From Neoceratodus forsteri (taxonomy: Eukaryota > Chordata > Ceratodontiformes > Ceratodontidae), in NCBI GenBank assembly GCA_016271365.2, contig CM057454.1, positions 693,795,501 through 693,859,500 on the forward strand: a stretch of DNA of 64,000 nucleotides. The letters are read 5' to 3'. This document shows positions 57,331 to 64,000 of the stretch, piece after piece. Each line of letters starts with the position of its first letter. Within the stretch, counting starts at the first letter, position 1. The notes beneath the pieces are model-generated. The model had not been told where the DNA came from, did not search any database, and was given only the letters and a program-made list of their open reading frames with translations. The translations under genes were made by a program, and so were the position numbers.

Positions 57331-57865
57331 CTCTATATAATCACTTAGCACTTCATCCATTCTAGTGTGAGTGATAGAAAACTGTATGTCATTATTGATC
57401 CATGCCATTATCATAAGATGATTTGTAACTTGTTGGCAGAGAAAAAAAAACACTTATTGCAGCTGGCATTGGAGTATGTAGGATTGACAAATCAAAAAAA
57501 AAGGTATGAATGGAAAAAAGTCATGACAGGGAATGCATTATGGTGAAATTATCGCACTTTTCCACAGCAGAGTGTCATTAAATGCACATGAGAAGTATGT
57601 TTATATCACAGTAATGGTACACCACACACTTAAGATGCAAGTATTTTAAAAATATAAACAAATAGTGGTCTGCAATCAAGAAGTATTTCTATTTTAAATT
57701 TTAATTTAAAAAGTAGTCCCTATTTTTGTCACTGTGTTATTAGCTAAAAACATAAAACAGAATGAAACCAGTGTGTGTATCTCATTTTTAAAATGTAAAA
57801 AAACATGATTATAATGCTTTACTGCATAATGCTATAACTATGTAACTTGTGTTTCTAAACTTCAG

Positions 57866-58128
57866 GTAGTCAAATGAGAGCATTTAGAAAATCTACAAAA
57901 AAATACAAGACATGGAAGGTCTGCATGCTACCAATAAACTTCATCGTAAACACATAGAGTGGCAAAAACAGAAAATGAACGTATCCATCATTGCACAGAC
58001 ATTAAGTGCATCTGATGCTGCGTCACTATCTTGTTTGCAGAGATTCTTCCTGAATTTAAGGATTGTTTACCAACTGCTAAATGGATAGAAGACATAGATA
58101 TGTATGCATTTCATAAAAGAAAGAAGTA
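57866..58128 (+). pseudogene. P-type transposase: insertion-domain exon
   Basis: The exon starts after a CTTCAG acceptor (57864-57865). Early codons include a TGA and a frameshift in a run of A. Then MEGLHATNKLHRKHIEWQKQ and MNVSIIAQTLSASDAASL match the EGL..ANKL..HI.W block of P-type proteins. A further shift gives ILPEFKDCLPTAKWIEDIDM. Confidence 0.8.
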
Positions 58129-58563
58129 ATATTTTTTTTTATTTATTTATTGAATTTTTGTTGACCCGGTAATAAACTTGAAGAATTATTGAATTTCTGA
58201 AAGATTCATAGAAATATATAGGAACAGACTGTCTATGTGCCCTCACTTGATCACTGTGTTTATACTTTTGATAAAAAATAATCAAGTAAATTGTTACAAC
58301 TATTAAATTACGTATTTTATTTTTAAAACTATAATGATCTCTGCCTTCATTGCTAATCTTTTTTACTTAAAATAATGCAATTGGAACAAACGCTGTCTTG
58401 AAACTGGCAATATGTGGTGAGGGTTGGTGGAAGGGTGGTGAACATCTCTTGTCATGATGCTCACTTAGAAAACCAGAAAAAGACTCATTTTAAATGCAGG
58501 ACTAAAAGGTTGAAGTGATTTTTGTTATCTGTTTTTATTTATGTCTTTAATATATCTCCTCAG
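58129..58563. other. Candidate intron of the P-type transposase gene
   Basis: AT-rich sequence with a T run near 58131-58155 lies between two P-type exons; no other feature. Confidence 0.5.
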
Positions 58564-58812
58564 ATTATTCAACATCCTAAATTCTAGGAGTCTGTATGGG
58601 AAGGGGTACAAATCTCCCATTAGAAGGGGTTCTGAAAACAACTGGAGACCGTTTATGGAGTACAGCATCAATCAGTTGAAAAAACTAGCACTAGGTGATG
58701 GCACACCCATGATGAGAAGCCTCCAGAAGACAGCAGTTCTTGGATTTATGATAACAACTAGAAGCATTCTGGATCTGGCAGATGAACTATTACAGCCATC
58801 TGGTCTGTTGAG
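58564..58812 (+). pseudogene. P-type transposase: NSR..GKG.K.P exon, intact frame
   Basis: Flanked by acceptor CTCCTCAG (58562-58563) and donor GAG|GTGAAT (58813). It reads LFNILNSRSLYGKGYKSPIR, then NNWRPFMEY and KTAVLGFMITTRSILDLADE without a stop. The exon end is in phase with the next exon at 61197, joining codon AG|A. This is the best preserved exon of the gene. Confidence 0.87.
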
Positions 58813-59514
58813 GTGAATGTTAAATTATGTTGCAGAAATGAAATGAATAACAGACTTGTCATATACTGTATACTGTATTTATCAAATTAGGGACAGGTTT
58901 GACTAGTATGTTGGCAGGTAACAGCAAATGTCCAACAACAGGTGTTGATAATTACATATATAATGTAATACATGTTCATCAACTATTTATTTGTAAGTAC
59001 AGTTATTTGCATATCAATATGTCAAGAGAAACAGAAATGGTGCTATTGAATGTTAAAATCTGAAAGTTTTTTCTGAACTATGTTTTCCATATGCAATGTA
59101 TCACTGTATTCAAGCAGTAACACAGAATAGCATTATTGTTTTAATAATACAAATTTTTTTACACCGAGCTAAACCTTGTTCATCATTTGATTATACTTTA
59201 TACATATGGTAATATAGTGTCAGTGTCTCTGCAGGTTGCTCACTCTCATGTGTGTCCAGAAGACCATAAGGATGTGGGTTCTATCAGCACAATTGGTACT
59301 AGTGGTAAAATCATATATTTGACACAGAAGTGCATCATGAGAGGTGTGCTACACTCATTAGGTCCTATCTTTCATATAAGACATTTAACTGATTTCCTGT
59401 ATTCCTGTTCTGGCGATTGTTCAGGTGGACATTAAAATATCCTTGGTGAAATGGCCTATTATCTATCATTGAAAAAATAAAATCACCAACAGCATTATTT
59501 GATTCAATTTCAGT
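58813..59514. other. Intronic sequence of the P-type gene
   Basis: AT-rich. The plus-strand frame 59187-59435 has no recognised domain. Confidence 0.4.
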
Positions 59515-60362
59515 TGGTTGCCATCAGTACCCCAACACAGGTTGGAGGAATGGTCAGAAGTATGGCAGCTTTAGATTCAATGCGAAGAAGTGCAAAATAA
59601 TGCACCTGGGAAACAAAATCCCAGGGGAAGATTACACAATGAGGGGAAGGTAGTAATAACAACAAAAATGGAAAGGGACCTGGGGATAATCATATCAGAT
59701 GACCTTAAAGTTAGCAAGCAATGTGAGAAGGCAGTAGGGAAGACTGGGCGGATACTGGGATGTATAGGGAGAGGCATCACCAGCAGAAAACAGGAAGTTG
59801 TTATCCCTCTGTACAGACAGTTGGTGAGACCCCATTTGCAGTACTGCATCCAGTTCTGGAGACCACATCTCCACAAGGATATAGACAGGATAGAGGCAGT
59901 CCAGAGGAGGACAACTAAAATGGTTCAGGGTCTGCAAGAGAAGCCATATGAGGAGAGACTATAGGAGCTTAATATGTATACCCTTGAGGAAAGGAGGGAG
60001 AGGAGGAATCAACAAAGTCCAAGAGGGTAGCATCTTTCAGAAAAAAAGATGTGCAAGAACAAGGGGACACAATTTGAAGATGGGAGGTGGTTCATGGGCA
60101 ATGTGAGGAAGTATTTTTTCACAGATAGGGTGGTGGATGCATGGATCAGCCTTCCTGAGGAGGTTGTGGGGTCTAAAACTGTGGGAGAATTTAAGAATGT
60201 ATTGGACAGACATAAGGCATTTTTTGCGGGGGGGGGTAGGATGAAATAGGCTGTTGGTTAACTAGGATCTGCAGCTTATCCTGTAGGTAGGGAAATGGGC
60301 AGACTAGGTGGGCCAAGCGGTCCTTATCTGCCCTCAAAGTTTATGTTTCTATGTTTTTATGT
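59515..60362 (+). mobile_element. CR1 LINE 3' end, copy G
   Basis: It reads a diverged CNAKKCKIMHLGN-type block near 59580, then ERDLGIIISDDLKVSKQCEK, LGCIGRGITSRKQEVVIPLY, HLQYCIQFWRPHL and TKMVQGLQEKPYEERL (open 59590-59964). After a stop and frame changes, YFFTDRVVDAWISLPEEVVG and FKNVLDRHKAF follow. The 3' tail (GCAGACTAGGTGGGCC, TCTATGTTTTTATG) ends near 60362. It is inserted in the 58.8-61.2 kb intron of the P-type gene, same orientation. Confidence 0.9.
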
Positions 60363-60440
60363 CCTTGAAAAAGGGACTGCTAGACTCAGTTGGTCTTTCT
60401 GGTCAACAAAATTCAATAAATAAATAAATACATGACTAAA

Positions 60441-61047
60441 GAGCTAGTGTACTGCTTGGAATTAATAGTAATTTTCAGATGTAGTCAGCTGTCACTTCCA
60501 GTATCTGAAGTATTTGTTTATTTCCTGTTTGTAATCAGACCATTCTCCACCTGGCAGTACTGGGGTGATGTGTGGAGCAGCATTCTGCCTGGAGGAAAAA
60601 ATAAAGTCAGTTCTGTTCCTCCCACTACATCGTCAGAAATGAGACCAAACACCTTGAGGCATCACAATCCTTGCAGCCTGAACAGTGACTTTCACAAGCT
60701 ACCAATCAAAATGTAGGAAATTATGACATCACTAGTAACCAGGGAGAGCCAGCCCCTGCTGCTTCATGTGGAAGTGAGGCCTGGCAGCAAGAAATGGTTC
60801 TCATTGGTTACTAGTGATGTCATAGTCAGTGTGGTTTCAGTGTTGATGAAGTGGGAGGAACAGAACTCACTTATTTTTTCCCTCCAGACATAGTGCTTTT
60901 CCATATATCACCCCAGTACTGCCAGGTGGAAAATCTTCTAATTAGCAAACAGAAAATAATAAATACTTGAGATATTAGAAGTGATAGCTCACTACATCTG
61001 AAAGCTACAATTAATTGCAGGCAGTTTTCAGGCAGTACACTACCTGT
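60441..61047. repeat. Foldback element, copy 2
   Basis: Arms of nearly 280 bp pair end to end: CTAGTGTACTGC with GCAGTACACTACC, TTTCAGATGTAGTCAGCTGT with its diverged complement near 61005, CCACCTGGCAGTACTGGGGT with ACCCCAGTACTGCCAGGTGG (no mismatch), and GACATCACTAGTAACCA with TGGTTACTAGTGATGTC. The loop (about 60738-60795) is GC-rich. Related to 14971-15489. Confidence 0.85.
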
Positions 61048-61196
61048 TTAAGACAATGAGGTCACAATGTTTTCTGCTGATCATAGAGATTCATTTGTCA
61101 TACTTTCAATAGATCCATGTTAATAATATTAGTGCATAATACAGCAACTAAATAGTTAGAATTGTTGTAACAGTAAATTTGCATATTTTCTTCCAG

Positions 61197-61420
61197 ATAC
61201 ATCCTTAGCTATAAGTTTAGCCAGGACCATCTTAAGCTGCTATTCAGTTGTATTCGTAGCAAGGGAGGTTGGAATAACAACCGCACAGCAAGACAGTTAA
61301 AGGCTGCACACAGGCAAATAACAACTCATGGATTGCCTGTTATTTCAACGTCAGGGAATGCTATCACTCAGGATCTCACAGAAATTTATACTGGTCACCA
61401 GAGCCATATAACGGTTGCCC
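61197..61420 (+). pseudogene. P-type transposase: YKFSQDH...GGWNNN exon
   Basis: After acceptor TTTCTTCCAG (61195-61196) it reads YILSYKFSQDHLKLLFSCIR, then KGGWNNNRTARQLKAAHRQI and STSGNAITQDLTEI, with no stop. YKFSQDH and GGWNNN are hallmarks of this family. The 3' boundary is unclear because hairpin repeat copy B begins shortly after. Confidence 0.88.
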
Positions 61421-61439
61421 ACCTGACAGTGACAGTTTG

Positions 61440-61735
61440 ACAGTGAGGTCCCCTACAGCAACTACAGTGCCATGCTGCTGTAGGGAACCCACTGGAACCT
61501 GGCACTGTCTGTCAGGGGTCCTGCACCCCCCCAAATCAGCTCCGACTCAGAGTTGATAATCCTTAAGTGGGGGGGTGTGGGGGTTCGGGGCGAAGCCCCC
61601 TAAGAAAACACATCCAGCCTCTGGAAACCAGCAGCCGACTGCAAAATGCAGACAACCTGACGGTTTTGCTGTTGGGGTGTTCGATGAATATTTTGTCGAA
61701 CACCCATCGTGGATCCACCATATAACAGGTCATAT
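61440..61735. repeat. Hairpin-rich repeat, copy B
   Basis: Its two palindromes sit at places corresponding to copy A at 3.76 kb, but their sequences differ: CCCTACAGCA...TGCTGTAGGG (about 61450-61488) and GTGTTCGA...TCGAACAC (about 61677-61703). The shared core reads CAGCTCCGACTCAGAGTTGA and then a G run. Confidence 0.6.
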
Positions 61736-61834
61736 TGAGTTATAACTTTTTTTAGCATTATGTAATTTCATTTTTATTAGTTTTTCCTCTAGGTGTGATA
61801 TAACAAAAGAGAACTATAGGTAGGCACAGTAAGA

Positions 61835-62060
61835 ATAAGAAACAAGCATCTGTCAATGCCAAATGTTTGCTTGCTGGTACAGTATTGCCATTGGTAGTGC
61901 ATGAGTTAGAGAGATGCATTATATGAATGGCAATGATGTAGTGTGGGGTGTGCGGCGGACGGCAGGAGCCACCCATGTGGAAAGATGCGCCATGGCTCAT
62001 TGGTGAATCTATTGAAATGCTCAACCTGGAAAAGCACACTATTTTAAAGGGATAGATAGT
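61835..62060 (+). repeat. Composite repeat, terminal segment only
   Basis: It reads AAACAAGCATCTGTCAATGC, GTTTGCTTGCTGG and GAGTTAGAGAGATGCAT, matching copy 1 at 6425-6340 read on the minus strand. The rest of the composite element is absent. Confidence 0.65.
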
Positions 62061-62084
62061 TGAATTTTAAATCCACTCCAAGCT

Positions 62085-62200
62085 GAATTGTTGTGTACAT
62101 ATTGTTGTTTGTTTTTTAATGTACAGTGCCCAGAGTCCCTGGAAATGTGCGCTTTTGAAAATAAAATAACTATCTATCTGTCTATCGATCTTAAAATAAA
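62085..62200 (+). repeat. L2-type LINE/SINE 3' end
   Basis: It reads TGTACAGTGCCCAGAGTCCC and GTGCGCTTTTGAAAATAAAA, then a CTAT repeat. This hairpin-plus-A/T-tail layout is the known 3' end of L2 elements and SINEs that use them. Confidence 0.65.
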
Positions 62201-62371
62201 TGACTTTACTTCCAAAAACTTAATTTGTAGTGGGGGTAAGACACTTGTATGATGGGTAGCGGCAAATTTAGTGAGTTTCCATTAAACAAGCTAAAAGGAG
62301 GAGATTTTACAATCTGCATCACCAGGTTTGTCATCTATAAAATATTACAATGTTTTTATTTCTATTTTCAG

Positions 62372-63000
62372 GACCAACAATGGACATAATTGACATCTCA
62401 ATCACTAAACTGCAAGAAACATCAATAGAAGAAGAGAATAGGATAAATGATGAGCACAGCTACTGCTAGATTCCATCTTTAGAAACATTGTCCTTGTTTG
62501 TTGAGAACGTTGTCACATATCTGGCAGGATTTGTTGTAAAGAGTCTGTGACAATCAATCACATGTAATGCTTGCAAAGATACATTGTTAGGCAGCAACAG
62601 TAAAATGCCAGACACTGCTAGACTATTAACAGTCAAGAACAGAGGTGGTTTACACAGTTCTTCAGCTGGAGCACTTTGTGTATGTAACATAGCAGAAAGG
62701 GTGTTTTGCTCTGAATTTAGAAGTTGCAGTAGTCTAAAAAAAATCTAAAGATGTGAAACAACTTATGTTGCATATAGTACTGTATGAACTGTGTGGAGAA
62801 GAAATTTTCCCGTCATTAGATGACCACATTTTGATGGTGAGGTTGGGATTATGAACCACTGCCACTGTTTAATGGGAATGGTCGCTGACAAATATTTTAC
62901 TGTTAGACTGTATGCGGAGGGAAAGAAATTTACTGAAAAGATTCAAGGACCTCAAGTCAGACAAACATTAACTAAGACCATTACTTTTAAGCACCAATAA
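62372..63000 (+). pseudogene. P-type transposase: C-terminal exon to stop
   Basis: After acceptor CTATTTTCAG it reads MDIIDISITKLQETSIEEEN, a stop, LFVENVVTYLAGFVVKSL, another stop, a CNAC zinc-ligand-like pair, LLTVKNRGGLHSSSAGA and NIAERVF. A frameshift then gives FDGEVGIMNHCHCLMGMVAD and FTVRLYAEGKKFTEKIQGPQ, ending TFKHQ and a TAA at 62998-63000, which I take as the original stop. Confidence 0.8.
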
Positions 63001-63600
63001 TTAAGAAAAACAATCAGTAACAAGACCAAAAAAAAAAGAACATAACTCTGCATAAGAAAGTGATGAACAGTATCCTATTTTTTTTTTTATCTAACTTGTG
63101 TTATACTTAAGAACATTACAAAATCCACTCCGGTTGGTGTAAGTGCTAATATTGAATTTGGCAATCATGTATATAGCTAGTCTCAACTACCAACAATTGT
63201 TGACAACCAGCACCATTCTGGTTTTATGCTATACTAAGTGAAGCACAGCAATTAACATAGTTATTATGAATTAACAACCTGAGTCTCTGTATTTATTATG
63301 TACAAATGTAAATACATTTGTGTGTATGTGTTGATGAGTTTGGTACTACAGAAGTGCATAACACTATTAAAAAAAGTATTATTCAACAGTCCCAGTGACG
63401 ACAATGGCTGAGGCAATGGGCACCATGTCACATGCTTTGCAGATGACACATGTTTGGAAACAAACATGGGACTTTGTGGGGTGGCTTGTGGGTGGATGGG
63501 TGGGGGTAAGGTGCTGGATCTACATGCTGTCAAACTGCCCTCATCTCCCATGAAGGGTTTGACCCCCATCAGAATTTAGAACAGTGATGGGAGTGGAGGC
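63001..63600. other. Non-coding stretch
   Basis: No gene is recognised; minus-strand frame 63569-63264 has no known domain. Confidence 0.4.
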
Positions 63601-64000
63601 TCCTGTACAACAATTTGCTATCTGACAGACCTTCTTACACCTGATGTCTCAGTCCATTTTCTACACTCCTCCTCCAGGGACATTCTAGATGTTCCTAGGA
63701 TGAGGCTGAAGACTGCCGGCGACAGAGCATACGGTGTTGCCAGTCCTGTCCAGTGGATCTTGCTTCCTCAATCTATTCGGGAGTCCCCATCAGTTGATGA
63801 TTTTAAGGCCTGCCTCAAAGCTTTCCTGTTCAGCCAGGACATCCTGGTTAATTATCTTTAGTCATGCTGGGGAGCCTTTATCTCCCAATACTATATCTTG
63901 CTGAAGGTGTGTTTTTAGGGTTACGTGTTGTCACAGACCATATTTATTTTACACTGTTTTGTATTTATATTTATATATACATCTCTATCTTGGAGTTACC
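63601..64000 (+). mobile_element. L2-like LINE, C-terminus of ORF2 and 3' UTR, runs off the window
   Basis: The open frame to the stop at 63859-63861 reads CYLTDLLTPDV, SSSRDILDVPRMRLKTAGDR, AYGVASPVQWILLPQSIRES and VDDFKACLKAFLFSQ, the conserved C-terminal block of L2-clade ORF2. It is 5'-truncated near 63600. The AT-rich 3' sequence continues to the window edge, so the element end is not seen. Confidence 0.82.

Larger units (their letters stand above)
55660..63000 (+). mobile_element. P-element/THAP9-type transposase gene, decayed and invaded
   Basis: Six coding pieces in the right order on + match successive parts of P-element/THAP9 transposases: coiled-coil (55.77-55.94 kb), N-terminal domain (55.93-56.18), RNase-H-like start (56.26-56.60), insertion domain (57.87-58.13 and 58.56-58.81), and C-terminal domain (61.20-61.42 and 62.37-63.00). 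Between them sit a palindrome, a CR1 3' end, a foldback element and other repeats. The THAP finger and the segment that would lie between 56.6 and 57.87 kb are not found. It could be a dead P element or a relic of a THAP9-like locus. Confidence 0.82.

Overview
The window is vertebrate nuclear DNA made almost entirely of decayed transposable elements. I could not find one convincing intact host gene. The mix of CR1 LINEs with an esterase-type ORF1, L2/Rex1-like and L1/Tx1-like LINEs, a Harbinger transposon, a P-element/THAP9-type transposase, hAT-like and foldback elements and CORE-SINE fragments fits a large, repeat-rich vertebrate genome. An amphibian (perhaps a caecilian or salamander) or a lobe-finned fish is my best guess, with low confidence. 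There is no sign of bacterial operons, CRISPR arrays, rRNA or functional tRNA genes.

Layout. 0.5-1.6 kb: L2-like LINE relic (-). 2.3-3.3 kb: unclassified block with a CR1-type 3' tail. 3.8-4.1 kb: hairpin-rich repeat. 4.4-6.4 kb: composite repeat with ~293-bp subrepeats (-). 6.8-7.6 kb: L1/Tx1 ORF2 3' end (-). 7.6-10.4 and 11.6-15.0 kb: two long CR1 elements (-). 15.0-15.5 kb: foldback element. 17.6-19.2 kb: two CR1 3' ends (-). 19.2-28.3 kb: a ~9-kb Harbinger element with a transposase gene on + and two SANT/Myb-like genes on -. 29.4-31.7 kb: GC-rich minisatellite, interrupted by a CR1 (+, 31.7-33.8 kb). 33.9-38.5 kb: degenerate repeats, a 160-bp palindrome, CORE-SINE pieces, a CR1 scrap, a possible THAP zinc-finger start and a long GATA microsatellite. 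38.5-40.9 kb: second composite-repeat copy. 41-44.1 kb: a ~2-kb segment duplicated in tandem. 44.7 kb: hAT-like MITE. 46-49.7 kb: long L2/Rex1-like LINE (-) with a 2A-like motif. 53.4-54.6 kb: third composite-repeat copy. 55.7-63.0 kb: a P-element/THAP9-type transposase gene (+) whose exons are separated by a palindrome, a CR1 3' end, a foldback element and other repeats. 63.6-64 kb: an L2-like LINE 3' end running off the window.

How the parts relate. The Harbinger element is the best candidate for an unusual system. Its transposase has one intron, and each of its two divergent SANT/Myb-like partner genes has a phase-1 intron at the corresponding place, followed by an acidic second exon. All three genes are broken by stops or frameshifts. 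The P-element gene still shows a phase-consistent exon junction across about 2.4 kb of later insertions. Calls rest on reading translations by eye; no alignment or database search was run.
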